A DNA stretch of 64,000 nucleotides, taken from positions 62,001-126,000 of the forward strand of contig NZ_JAFCLU010000010.1 of assembly GCF_018130385.1 (NCBI RefSeq). The letters run 5' to 3'. A program made the translations under genes and the position numbers. Source of the stretch: Bradyrhizobium sp. AUGA SZCCT0283 (lineage in GTDB: Bacteria; Pseudomonadota; Alphaproteobacteria; Rhizobiales; Xanthobacteraceae). Positions 35,236-44,294 of this stretch are shown here, piece by piece. Within the stretch, counting starts at the first letter, position 1; each line of letters starts with the position of its first letter. The notes beneath the pieces are model-generated. The model had not been told where the DNA came from. It made no database searches and saw nothing but the letters and a program-made list of their open reading frames with translations.

Positions 35236-36111
35236 GTGACTGTGTGCGGCTCGAATTCGCCAATGATGGAGCAGGGCATTCTGCTCCGCGAATTGAATCA
35301 CCGGATCAATAGTGGGCTCGCCTCGGCAATCGACCTGGTCTCGGCCGCGGCCGTCCGAGTGGAGGGGGCGGAGGCCAAGCGCGCCTTAAGCGATGTGGTC
35401 GAACTGTTGAATGGTCATGCCGACGTGCAGCAGGCGCTCGCAATGCCCAAGGGCAAGGCGCTGATCGACGCCGCGACATACATCCGCATGATGGGTTGCG
35501 CCATGCGTCGCGCCTGCCTGGATCGAATGAATATTCGGTTGGCATTCACGACTCAATCTCTCCCGCTTCGGCCGGAGCGCTGCCGGCGGCTTGGACTGAT
35601 CGTTCATGAGCTCGTCACCAATGCTGCGAGGAATGCCTGCTTTGACGCACGAGACGGACAAATCAAGATCAAGCTGACGCGCACCGGGGCGCTGGTGAAT
35701 TGCGTCGTCGCGGACAACGGTTCGCGGCGCGGACGGAGCGCTTCGGACCGCGGACTTCGAATCAGCAATGACCTTGCCAAGGATCTAAGCGGTCGGATCG
35801 AACGCGGCTTTGGTACGGAGTTCACGTCTGTCATTTTGTCGTTCCCGCTAACGGAGCGTGAGCAACAGGCGAACTGGACGATGGCAATGCGTCAGATGAG
35901 ACCGCCACGTCCACCGGGAGCTGTCGGTTTTGATGCCTCGGCCACTGGTGCGGGAGCGGACGCTTCAAATCACAGCAGCCGCCCTGTTGCAACTCGATCG
36001 AATCCGGAACTGCCTCGCGAGAACCGCTGCGAATTGGGGTCAGTCCGCCAAGCGCCGCCCGATGTGTTGGGCGAGTTGTTGTCACCCTGCCACCGTACGG
36101 ACTCTCTATGA
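35236..36111 (+). CDS. Soluble histidine kinase (HisKA_2/HWE type)
   Basis: 291 residues. The phospho-acceptor block is LRELNHRINSGLASAIDLV with His in NHRIN, close to HisKA_2 kinases. The ATPase part has HELVTNAARNACFD (N-box) and a G-box region VADNGSRRGR, later GFGTEFTSVIL. There is no membrane segment or sensor domain, which is unusual. A Pro/Arg-rich tail of about 70 residues follows. The GTG start at 35236 has GAGGA before it and lies after the operator; ATG at 35263 is an alternative. It overlaps the next gene by 4 bp, so it is the first gene of the RND operon. Confidence 0.75.
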   Translation: MTVCGSNSPMMEQGILLRELNHRINSGLASAIDLVSAAAVRVEGAEAKRALSDVVELLNGHADVQQALAMPKGKALIDAATYIRMMGCAMRRACLDRMNIRLAFTTQSLPLRPERCRRLGLIVHELVTNAARNACFDARDGQIKIKLTRTGALVNCVVADNGSRRGRSASDRGLRISNDLAKDLSGRIERGFGTEFTSVILSFPLTEREQQANWTMAMRQMRPPRPPGAVGFDASATGAGADASNHSSRPVATRSNPELPRENRCELGSVRQAPPDVLGELLSPCHRTDSL

Positions 36112-37235
36112 AACCCCACCGTTCGAACCACACCGACGCCGTTCAAACCAACGGCAGGTTGAAGAGCCTGGTCGGGCTCGCGGCTGCGCTTGTTGCGATC
36201 TCCATCAGCGGCTGCACAGATCACGCAGCTGCTCCGGCGGCGCGCGCTGCGATCGTGCGCACGGAAATCGTGCAGCCGCGCGACCGCCAAGTCTCCATCA
36301 CCCTGACCGGTGAAGTCCAGGCCCGTTTCCGCGCCGACCTCTCGTTCCGCGTCAGCGGACGTGTGCTCGCGCGCTATGTCGATGTCGGCGCCCGCGTTCA
36401 CGCTGGCGAAGTCCTGGCTCTGCTCGATCCGGCGGAGCAGCAGGCCGACGTCGATGCCGCGACCGCGGCAGTGCTGGCCGCAGAATCTCAGCTACGCGTG
36501 GCCAAGGCAACCTTCGAACGGCAGAAGGCGCTGATCGCAAGCGGTTTCACCACGAGGACGGTCTACGATCAGGCGCAGGAAGGATTGCGAACTACGGAAG
36601 GTGTGCTTGAAGCGGCAAAAGCGCAGCTCGGAACGTCAAAGGACGCCCTTGGCCATACTGCGTTGCGCGCCGAAGCGGCGGGCGTCATCACCGCGCGAAA
36701 TCTGGAAGTCGGTCAGGTGGTGCAGGCCGCGCAACCCGTTTTCTCCCTGGCGCAGGACGGGGAACGGGACGCCGTCTTTGACGTCTACGAATCCATCTTC
36801 TTTGGCGATCTCGACGGCGGCCGCGTATCGCTGGCGCTTGTCTCCGACGCAGGTGTGACGGCGAACGGGTATGTCAGGGAAGTCTCGCCGGCGATTGATG
36901 CGAGGAGCTCGACGATCCGCGTCAAGGTGGCGATCCAGGATCCGCCGGTAGCGATGACGCTTGGAAGCGCCGTCGCAGGAACCGTCAAGGCGAAAGCCCA
37001 GCAGCAGATCGCATTGCCCTGGAGTGCATTGATGGCGGCGGGGTCGAAGCCCGCGGTCTGGACCGTCGATCCGGCGACCAAAGCGGCTGCTCTCAAGCCG
37101 GTGACAATCGGCGGTTATGAAGCCCGCGAGGTGCTGATCAAGGCGGGTCTCAAGCCCGGCGAGCGCGTCGTGATTGATGGCGGCAAGCTGCTGAGCGTTG
37201 GCCAGGCCGTGACGTATGAGGGAGACCGGTCATGA
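36108..37235 (+). CDS. RND efflux membrane fusion protein 1 (lipoprotein)
   Basis: 375 residues. The lipobox ISISGCTDH anchors it to the inner membrane. HlyD-type fold: beta-barrel and lipoyl part near GRVLARYVDVGARVHAGEVL, a coiled coil (RVAKATFERQKALI), and ALRAEAAGVITARNLEVGQV. It overlaps the kinase gene and the second MFP gene by 4 bp each. It links the RND pump to an outer-membrane channel. Confidence 0.9.
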   Translation: MKPHRSNHTDAVQTNGRLKSLVGLAAALVAISISGCTDHAAAPAARAAIVRTEIVQPRDRQVSITLTGEVQARFRADLSFRVSGRVLARYVDVGARVHAGEVLALLDPAEQQADVDAATAAVLAAESQLRVAKATFERQKALIASGFTTRTVYDQAQEGLRTTEGVLEAAKAQLGTSKDALGHTALRAEAAGVITARNLEVGQVVQAAQPVFSLAQDGERDAVFDVYESIFFGDLDGGRVSLALVSDAGVTANGYVREVSPAIDARSSTIRVKVAIQDPPVAMTLGSAVAGTVKAKAQQQIALPWSALMAAGSKPAVWTVDPATKAAALKPVTIGGYEAREVLIKAGLKPGERVVIDGGKLLSVGQAVTYEGDRS

Positions 37236-38308
37236 AGAGGCGCGCCATGATGGCAGCCGGCACGTTTGCGTCGGCATTGGCATTGGCTGGATGTCAGCAG
37301 GAGGCGAAAGCGCCCGAGCCCGTGCGGCCCGTGCTGTCGATGGTGCTTGAGCCGAGCGGCTCGGACGGCACCGTCGCGGTGGGCGTTGTTGAGCCGCGGT
37401 ACAAGACCAATCTTGCCTTCCGCGTGCTGGGACGTCTGACTGCACGTCCCGCATACGTTGGGGACTTCGTTAGCGAAGGGCAAACCATCGGCACCATCGA
37501 TGCGACGGCTCTTGAACTCGCCGTGCGCTTGGCGAAGGCTGAGCTTGCAAAGGCCGAGGCGCAGCTGGCGACCGCAAGGGCGAGGGAGGAACGGCAGCGG
37601 ACTCTCATCACGAGCGACGCGACGACAAAGCAGACGCTGGACAATGCGGAGCAGGCGCGCGCAGGTGCCGACGCATCGGTGGCGCATGCACAGGCAAACC
37701 TCACCAAGGCCATCGAGCAACTTGGCTATGCGCAGCTGAAGGCCGATTTCGCTGGTGTCGTCACTGCGGTGGGGGCGGAGGTCGGACAGGTGGTCTCGCC
37801 GGGCCAAAGCGTCGTAACGGTCGCGAGGCCCGACATTAGAGAGGCGGTCGTCGATATCGGGGAAGATTTCCCGGTGCCGCTAGAAGTTGGTCTGCCATTT
37901 ACGGTCGGCTTACAGCTGCTCCCTGCGGTTGAGGTCGAAGGCAGGATTCGCGAGATCGCGCCGCAAGCCGATCCGGTGACGCGCCTGCGGCGGGTCCGCA
38001 TCGCAATGAACAATCCACCTGAAAGCTTTCGCCTCGGCGCAACCGTCACGGCGAAGCTCGGCAAAGAGCAAAGCGTGATCTTGCGCCTGCCCGCATCGGC
38101 GGTGCTCGCCAGGGACAGCGCCTATTTCGCCTGGGTTGTCGATCAGCCGGCGAACACGGTGTCGCTGCACAAGATCGATCTTGCCACGGACCAGGCGGGA
38201 AACCGCGTGATTGGTGGGCTCGCTCCCGGCGCGCGCGTCGTGACTGCCGGAATCCACAGCCTCAAGCAAGGACAGCAAGTCCGTATCGAACAGGATCAGA
38301 AGCCATGA
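37232..38308 (+). CDS. RND efflux membrane fusion protein 2 (lipoprotein)
   Basis: 358 residues; lipobox LALAGCQQEA. It is paralogous to MFP 1 in layout (FRVLGRLTARPAYVGDFVSE; LKADFAGVVTAVGAEVGQVV). Two different MFPs in one RND operon suggests a heteromeric adaptor. It overlaps both neighbours by 4 bp. Confidence 0.9.
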   Translation: MKRRAMMAAGTFASALALAGCQQEAKAPEPVRPVLSMVLEPSGSDGTVAVGVVEPRYKTNLAFRVLGRLTARPAYVGDFVSEGQTIGTIDATALELAVRLAKAELAKAEAQLATARAREERQRTLITSDATTKQTLDNAEQARAGADASVAHAQANLTKAIEQLGYAQLKADFAGVVTAVGAEVGQVVSPGQSVVTVARPDIREAVVDIGEDFPVPLEVGLPFTVGLQLLPAVEVEGRIREIAPQADPVTRLRRVRIAMNNPPESFRLGATVTAKLGKEQSVILRLPASAVLARDSAYFAWVVDQPANTVSLHKIDLATDQAGNRVIGGLAPGARVVTAGIHSLKQGQQVRIEQDQKP

Positions 38309-41300
38309 AGTCGTTCAACCTTTCCGACTGGGCGCTCGGCCATCGTTCGCTCGTCTGGTATTTCATGATCGCCTTCATGGCGGCAGGTCTTTGGGCGTAC
38401 CTTCAGCTCGGGCGTCAGGAGGATCCTGATTTCACCATCAAGACCATGGTGATCCAGGCCCAGTGGCCGGGCGCTTCTCCCGAAGAAATGACGCGCCAGG
38501 TCACTGACAGGATCGAAAAGAAGCTCGAGGAGCTGGAATCGCTTGACTACACCAAGAGCGTGACGGTTGCCGGCCAGACCACCGTATTCGTCTATCTGCG
38601 TGACACGACAAAGGCGGCTGACGTCAAGCCGACCTGGCTCCGGGTTCGCAACATGATCGCGGATATCAAAGGCGAGTTCCCGCAAGGGGTGATCGGGCCG
38701 GGCTTCAATGATCGCTTCGGCGACGTCTTCGGCAATGTCTACGCCTTCACCAGCGACGGCCTGACCCAGCGTCAGCTGCGCGACCAGGTCGAGGATATCC
38801 GCGCCAAGGTATTGACCGTGCCGGATGTGGGTAAGGTCGACATTCTCGGCGCGCAGGACGAAGTGATCTATCTCGAATTCTCAACCCGGAAGATCGCGGC
38901 CCTTGGCCTCGATGTCCGCGCGATCATGGCCTCCCTGCAGGGACAAAACGCGGTCGCGCCGTCCGGGGTATTTCAGGAGGGTCCCGAGCGCATCAGCGTG
39001 CGGGTGAACGGCCAATTCACGTCTGAGGCAAGCCTGAAGGCGGTCAATCTGCGCATCAGCGACCGCTTCTTTCCGCTGACCGACGTCGCATCCATCACGC
39101 GCGGCTATGCCGATCCGCCCAAGACGTTGTTCAGGTACAACGGCCAACCCGCGATCGGGCTTGCCATCGGCATGAAGTCCAGCGCAAACCTCCTTCACTT
39201 CGGCGAGGCGCTGAAGGAGGAGATGTCAAAGGTCATCGCCGACCTGCCGATTGGTGTCGGAGTGCATCTTGTCGCGGATCAGCCGGTGGTGGTCGAACAT
39301 GCGGTGTCGGGCTTCACGGAAGCGCTATTTGAGGCGGTGATCATCGTTCTCGGCATCAGCTTCCTCAGCCTTGGGATGCGGGCAGGACTTGTCGTTGCGA
39401 TTGCGATTCCGCTGGTGCTCGCCATCACCTTTGTCGTGATGGCATATGCCGATATTTCCCTGCAGAGAATTTCGCTTGGCGCGTTGATTATCGCGCTAGG
39501 CCTACTGGTCGATGACGCCATGATTGCGGTCGAAATGATGGTGGCCAGGCTGGAGGTCGGCGATCCCCTGGAGAAGGCGGCAACCCACGTCTATACGTCG
39601 ACTGCCTTTCCCATGCTGACGGGAACGCTGGTCACCGTCGCCGGCTTCATCCCGATCGGGCTGAACAGCAGCAATGCCGGCGAGTTCACCTTCACCCTGT
39701 TCGTGGTGATTGCGGTGTCTTTAATCGTGTCGTGGATCGTCGCGGTCCTGTTCACGCCCTTGCTCGGCGTCACCATCCTGCCGGCCAAAATGAAAGGCCA
39801 TCATGAGCAGAAGGGCCGGCTGGCGCAGATGTTCTCGCGCCTGCTACTCGTCTGCATGCACCATCGCTGGATTACTGTCGGCGTGACTGTTGTGGCCTTC
39901 TTCCTCGCCCTGTTCGGTATGAAGTTTGTGCCGCAGCAGTTCTTTCCCTCGTCGGACCGCAGCGAACTGGTGATCGACTGGAATTTGCCGCAGAACGCCT
40001 CGATTGCGGACACCAATGCGCAGATGGCGCGCTTCGAGCGCGAGCAATTGCAGGGCAATGGTTCGGTCGAACATTGGTCGACCTATGTCGGCATCGGCGC
40101 ACCGCGTTTCGTGCTGTCATTCGACGTGCAGACGGCGAATACATGGCTCGGCCAAATGGTGGTCGTGACCAAGGGTGGTATCAAGGCCCGCGACCGCGTC
40201 AAGGCACAGTTCGAAACCTATTTGAGGAGCACGTTTCCCGGGACCGACACCTACGTCAAGCTGCTCGAGGTCGGCCCGCCCGTGGGACGTCCCGTGCAAT
40301 ACCGCGTGAGCGGACCCGACATCGCAAAGGTGAGGGATCTCGCGCAGAAGCTCGCCGGCATTGTGCGGAGCAGCCCCGATCTCGGCAACGTTGTTTTCGA
40401 TTGGATGGAGCCTGCGCGTGTCGTCAAAGTCGACGTTCTCCAGGACAAGGCGCGTCAGCTCGGCGTGACGTCGGAAGACATCGCCACAACCTTGAACTCC
40501 GTGCTTGAGGGCACGCCCGTCACCCAGATTCGCGACAGCATCTACCTCGTGAATGTCACGGGACGGGCTACCGCGCCAGAGCGCGCCTCGATCGATACGC
40601 TGCGGGACCTGCAATTGACCGGGCTCGGCGGTCAATCGGTGCCGCTCGGGGCGGTGGCCAATCTGCGCTACGAGATCGAGCAACCGACGATCTGGCGGCG
40701 CGCGCGGATTCCCACGGTCACGCTGAAGGTGGGCATCGTCGACGACGTCCAGCCGAAGACGATCGTAGACCAGCTCGCGCCAAAGGTGGCGGAGTTCGAG
40801 AAAGAGTTGCCGGCCGGATATTCGGTGGCAATCGGAGGCTCGGTCGAGGAGAGCGCCAAGAGCCAGGCGCCGATCGTGGCCGTCGTTCCGCTCATGCTCT
40901 TCGTCATGGCCACCGTCCTGATGATCCAGCTGCAGAGCTTCCACCGCTTGTTTCTGGTGTTTGCGGTCGCGCCGCTCGCCGTGATCGGTGTCGTCATGGC
41001 CATGCTGCCGAGCGGCTCACCTCTCGGCTTCGTTGCCATTCTCGGCGTGCTGGCGCTGATCGGCATCCTGGTCCGAAACTCGGTGATCCTGATTGTGCAG
41101 ATCGAGGATCTGAGGAAGGAGGGGCGCCGAGCGTGGGACGCCGTGGTGGAAGCGACCGAGCATCGCATGAGGCCGATCCTCCTGACCGCGGCCGCAGCCA
41201 GTCTCGCGCTGATTCCGATCGCGCGCGAGATTTTCTGGGGTCCGATGGCTTACGCGATGATGGGCGGCATTATCGTCGGCACGCTGCTGACGCTCTTGTT

Positions 41301-41454
41301 CCTGCCGGCGCTCTATGTGGCGTGGTTCCGAATCCACCCTGATCACTGCGATGGGCCAACGGCCGAGAGCGTTGTCCCGGCGCACGATACCCATTCGTCG
41401 AACTCGACTTTCACGCAGAACGCGCCGGCGCCGGTCCTCGAGACGCAAATCTAG
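38305..41454 (+). CDS. RND-family efflux pump permease
   Basis: 1049 residues, the inner-membrane proton-driven pump. It has the twelve-helix, two-large-loop RND plan. The TM4 acid pair is visible in GALIIALGLLVDDAMIAVEM (DD). The C-terminal half repeats the pattern with MLPSGSPLGFVAILGVLALI. The N-terminus (LQLGRQEDPDFTIKTMVIQA) is the usual first periplasmic segment. No outer-membrane TolC-type gene is nearby, so it must borrow one. The class cannot be named from sequence alone; hydrophobic substrates are likely. Confidence 0.92.
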   Translation: MKSFNLSDWALGHRSLVWYFMIAFMAAGLWAYLQLGRQEDPDFTIKTMVIQAQWPGASPEEMTRQVTDRIEKKLEELESLDYTKSVTVAGQTTVFVYLRDTTKAADVKPTWLRVRNMIADIKGEFPQGVIGPGFNDRFGDVFGNVYAFTSDGLTQRQLRDQVEDIRAKVLTVPDVGKVDILGAQDEVIYLEFSTRKIAALGLDVRAIMASLQGQNAVAPSGVFQEGPERISVRVNGQFTSEASLKAVNLRISDRFFPLTDVASITRGYADPPKTLFRYNGQPAIGLAIGMKSSANLLHFGEALKEEMSKVIADLPIGVGVHLVADQPVVVEHAVSGFTEALFEAVIIVLGISFLSLGMRAGLVVAIAIPLVLAITFVVMAYADISLQRISLGALIIALGLLVDDAMIAVEMMVARLEVGDPLEKAATHVYTSTAFPMLTGTLVTVAGFIPIGLNSSNAGEFTFTLFVVIAVSLIVSWIVAVLFTPLLGVTILPAKMKGHHEQKGRLAQMFSRLLLVCMHHRWITVGVTVVAFFLALFGMKFVPQQFFPSSDRSELVIDWNLPQNASIADTNAQMARFEREQLQGNGSVEHWSTYVGIGAPRFVLSFDVQTANTWLGQMVVVTKGGIKARDRVKAQFETYLRSTFPGTDTYVKLLEVGPPVGRPVQYRVSGPDIAKVRDLAQKLAGIVRSSPDLGNVVFDWMEPARVVKVDVLQDKARQLGVTSEDIATTLNSVLEGTPVTQIRDSIYLVNVTGRATAPERASIDTLRDLQLTGLGGQSVPLGAVANLRYEIEQPTIWRRARIPTVTLKVGIVDDVQPKTIVDQLAPKVAEFEKELPAGYSVAIGGSVEESAKSQAPIVAVVPLMLFVMATVLMIQLQSFHRLFLVFAVAPLAVIGVVMAMLPSGSPLGFVAILGVLALIGILVRNSVILIVQIEDLRKEGRRAWDAVVEATEHRMRPILLTAAAASLALIPIAREIFWGPMAYAMMGGIIVGTLLTLLFLPALYVAWFRIHPDHCDGPTAESVVPAHDTHSSNSTFTQNAPAPVLETQI

Positions 41455-41467
41455 AACGGAGACTATG

Positions 41468-41983
41468 ATGTCCTGGAAAACAATCCTGACGCTGTCCGTC
41501 AGCGTGATACTCGCGGCGATTTCGTCGGCGCCAACTGCGGTATTTGCGCAATTCCCTCCGCCTCCTCCAATTCCGGCCGGCGGGCCTCCTCCGATCCCAG
41601 CCGGCGGTCCTCCGGCGTTCGCAGGTTCGCCTCCCATGGGATCTGCCGGCGCGCCCCATGTCGGCTTCGGAGGTCCGGCGCCTCGGCTGGGCGCCGGCGC
41701 TGTTCCTCGCGGCGATCTCGGGGCGCTTGGCAGCGTCCGTGCCGGCGGTCGTGGCGCACCGGCAGTTGCGAGTTCGGCTCGCTCCGCATCGGTGATTCAC
41801 AGCCGCTCCGGAGGCTACGGTTACCGCTACGGCGGGTCGCGATACGGTTACCGCGCAGCCTATGCCGCCGGAGCCTACGCGGCTGGAGCCTATACTGGCT
41901 ATACCTATGGCCGCGGGGATAACTCCGATAGCGGCTGCTACTCCGTCTACAGGCGCCAGAGGCGCTTTCTGGTTTGCGATTAG
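41468..41983 (+). CDS. Secreted Pro/Gly/Tyr-rich protein
   Basis: 171 residues. Signal peptide (MSWKTILTLSVSVILAAISS) to AVFAQ, then proline-glycine repeats (PIPAGGPPPIPAGGPPA) and a glycine/tyrosine-rich tail (YGYRYGGSRYGYRAAYAAGA). Such tails can adhere or self-assemble in the envelope. The ATG at 41468 is six bases from GGAG. It lies 14 bp after the RND gene, so it may ride on the same transcript. Confidence 0.65.
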   Translation: MSWKTILTLSVSVILAAISSAPTAVFAQFPPPPPIPAGGPPPIPAGGPPAFAGSPPMGSAGAPHVGFGGPAPRLGAGAVPRGDLGALGSVRAGGRGAPAVASSARSASVIHSRSGGYGYRYGGSRYGYRAAYAAGAYAAGAYTGYTYGRGDNSDSGCYSVYRRQRRFLVCD

Positions 41984-42029
41984 CCAACACGAACTCGGGC
42001 CGGACTGACCTCATCCTGCGAACACTGCG

Positions 42030-42953
42030 ATGGATATTGTAAGCGCTTTGTCTTCGTTGGTGCGCGTGACGGAGACCGGTTCGTTTTCCGCTGTTGCCCG
42101 CGAACGGGACGTCAGTAAGGCATCCGTTGCGCGCCAGATTTCCTTCCTCGAGCAGCACTTCGGCGTGCGTCTCCTGCATCGGACGACGCGCAAGCTCAGC
42201 CTGACCGATGATGGGCAGATGCTGCTCGGCCTTGCCAGGCCCGTCCTGGACGGCGTCGAGAACATGGAGGCTGCCCTGGGAAAGCAGAGCGCCTCACCGG
42301 TCGGGCTGGTGCGGGTGGGCATCATGGTGGCCGCGGGTCATTTCCTGGCGCCGCGGCTGCCGGCTCTGCTTGCCACCCGGTCCGGGCTCAAGGTCGAGCT
42401 GGTGGTGAGCGACACCTTTGGCGACATGATCGAGGACCGCCTCGATCTCGCCATGCGGGTGGGCGAGATCACGGATGCATCGGTCATCGCTCGGCGCATC
42501 GGAGTTGCCGCGCGGGTGGTCGTCGCGGCGCCGGGCTACATTGAACGGCACGGGCGACCGTCGAATCCGGCCGAGCTCGCAAACCACAGCTGCATTGTGC
42601 ACGATGTTGGATCCGACTCCGATGTGTGGAAGTTTGCCGGGCCGGAGGGCGCTCAAGACGTCCGGGTCTCCGGCGGGATCCTCGCTAACGACGGCAGCGC
42701 AGTGCATCTGGCTGCGCGCGCCGGCTACGGCATCGCCTTTCTTCCGCTCGTTCAGGTGGTCGACGACCTCCGCAAAGGCGATCTGGTTCGCGTCTTGAGC
42801 GACTATCCCTCGCCGGGACTGCCATTCAGCCTCGTCTATTCCTCGCGACGACACCTGGCGCCGCGCACGCGCGTGGTCATGGAGTTCATTGTCGAGGAAG
42901 TGCGCCGGATGCGCGCCACGCTCTCTGCGTCCTCCGAAGAGACGATCCTGTGA
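42030..42953 (+). CDS. LysR-family transcriptional regulator
   Basis: 307 residues. HTH at the N-terminus (LVRVTETGSFSAVARERDVS ... KASVARQISFLEQHFGVRLL), then the periplasmic-binding-like effector domain typical of the CrgA/DsdC group. The target is not obvious, since no divergent gene abuts it. The preceding gene, ending at 41983, reads the same way. Confidence 0.87.
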   Translation: MDIVSALSSLVRVTETGSFSAVARERDVSKASVARQISFLEQHFGVRLLHRTTRKLSLTDDGQMLLGLARPVLDGVENMEAALGKQSASPVGLVRVGIMVAAGHFLAPRLPALLATRSGLKVELVVSDTFGDMIEDRLDLAMRVGEITDASVIARRIGVAARVVVAAPGYIERHGRPSNPAELANHSCIVHDVGSDSDVWKFAGPEGAQDVRVSGGILANDGSAVHLAARAGYGIAFLPLVQVVDDLRKGDLVRVLSDYPSPGLPFSLVYSSRRHLAPRTRVVMEFIVEEVRRMRATLSASSEETIL

Positions 42954-43131
42954 CAGACTCACGCAAAGCTCGCGAGAGCATTGTTGCGGACCGAGTTCTC
43001 GCTCGTGAAGCATTCGGTCGATTGGCTCGAATTGCGCGACAGTCCTTTTCGCGCCGTCCGCTTTTTCAGAATCTGCCGACGCGATAGCTTTCCGTCGGTC
43101 TCAGCACCAAACGCAAAGTACGGAGAACAAA

Positions 43132-43404
43132 ATGAAGAAGATTTTCGCTTTCGGCGCCATCGCCGTTGCCACAATGGCCGGCTCAGCCCTCCTGATCACC
43201 GCCGAGCCGGCCGCGGCAAAGGACTACGAATTCTGCCGATATGATCATTCGTCGGGCATGAATTCTTGCGGCTTCGACACCATGGAGCAGTGTGTCGCCA
43301 TGATGTCCGGTCGCGGCGGGAGCTGCAACCGCAATCCCCTTCTGGCCGACGCGAACGCCTCCTACGCTCACGCTCCGAAGCGCCGCGGCCCTGCGCATCG
43401 TTAA
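43132..43404 (+). CDS. DUF3551 small secreted protein
   Basis: 90 residues. Signal peptide ending AAAAK, then the DUF3551 pattern FCRYDHSSGMNSCGFDTMEQ with conserved cysteines and a Gly-rich CNRNP end. It is a Bradyrhizobium-abundant family of unknown function. The RBS GGAG lies just before the ATG. Confidence 0.78.
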   Translation: MKKIFAFGAIAVATMAGSALLITAEPAAAKDYEFCRYDHSSGMNSCGFDTMEQCVAMMSGRGGSCNRNPLLADANASYAHAPKRRGPAHR

Positions 43405-43520
43405 CGCTCGGATTACGGGAACCGGTTCTGGCGCGATTTTCGCGCCAGAATTGCCCGATGCGGCCCTTGCGATTCGAAGCACGTTTTCATTCAAGCAGAT
43501 TTGCCCGTCATTGAGCTCAA

Positions 43521-44126
43521 ATGTCATCTCGTCGCAACAGGATCGCCATTTTTATTGACGGACCAAATCTCCATGCGACGAGCAAAACGATCGGTTTCGA
43601 TGTTGATTTCAGGCGGCTTCTCACCGAATTCGGGAGCCGCGGCTCGCTGCTGCGCGCGTTCTACTACTCGGCCATCATCGAGGATCAGGAGTATTCGTCG
43701 GTTCGACCTCTGATCGATTGGCTCGACTACAACGGATACACGGTAGTCACAAAGCCGACCAAGGAGTTCATCGATGCCAGCGGCCGACGCAAGGCCAAAG
43801 CCAATATGCATATCGAGCTCACGGTCAACGCTATGGAGTTGGCGGCTTGCGTTGACGAGATGATCCTGTTTTCCGGTGACGGTGACTTTCGATCGCTTGT
43901 CGAAGCCATCCAGCGCCGCGGCGTTCGCGTGACAGTCGTGTCGTCAATTGCCTGTCAACCGGCCATGGCCGCAGACGAGTTGCGCCGGCAGGCCGACGAC
44001 TTCATCGACATCAAGCTACTACAACAGAGAATCGGCCGCACTCCTGTCGAGCGTGCGTGGTCGGAATCCGGCGACGATAGACGAACGAGCGACGCTCTTG
44101 AGCGCTCCGGCCCAGGCGGTGCTTGA
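43521..44126 (+). CDS. NYN-domain protein (LabA/DUF88-like)
   Basis: 201 residues. PIN-like fold with acidic residues at FIDGPNLHA (residues 11-19) and LFSGDGDFRSLVEA, the latter being the conserved metal-binding motif of NYN domains. These are often RNases or nucleic-acid-binding regulators. No partner is evident. The gene ends about 70 bp before the third operator copy. Confidence 0.8.
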   Translation: MSSRRNRIAIFIDGPNLHATSKTIGFDVDFRRLLTEFGSRGSLLRAFYYSAIIEDQEYSSVRPLIDWLDYNGYTVVTKPTKEFIDASGRRKAKANMHIELTVNAMELAACVDEMILFSGDGDFRSLVEAIQRRGVRVTVVSSIACQPAMAADELRRQADDFIDIKLLQQRIGRTPVERAWSESGDDRRTSDALERSGPGGA

Positions 44127-44165
44127 ATGCATGCTGGACAAGCACGAGGTTGTGAACGTGCTTTC

Positions 44166-44212
44166 TTGACACGTCGGGCTACCTGTGTTTTATCAAACTA
44201 TACGGTATAGTT
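44166..44212 (+). promoter_or_regulatory. Promoter and palindromic operator, copy 3
   Basis: TTGACA at 44166-44171 is followed 24 bp later by the perfect palindrome AACTATAC, G, GTATAGTT at 44196-44212, then TTATTAAAG. A -10-like TTTATC lies just before the palindrome. It precedes the patatin gene by about 80 bp. Confidence 0.85.
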
Positions 44213-44294
44213 TATTAAAGCGAACCCGGCTTGTTACTTCCTGGATCGGACAGAACACAGGCTTAGGGAGTCGCCAATCGAGAGCACACGAGCC

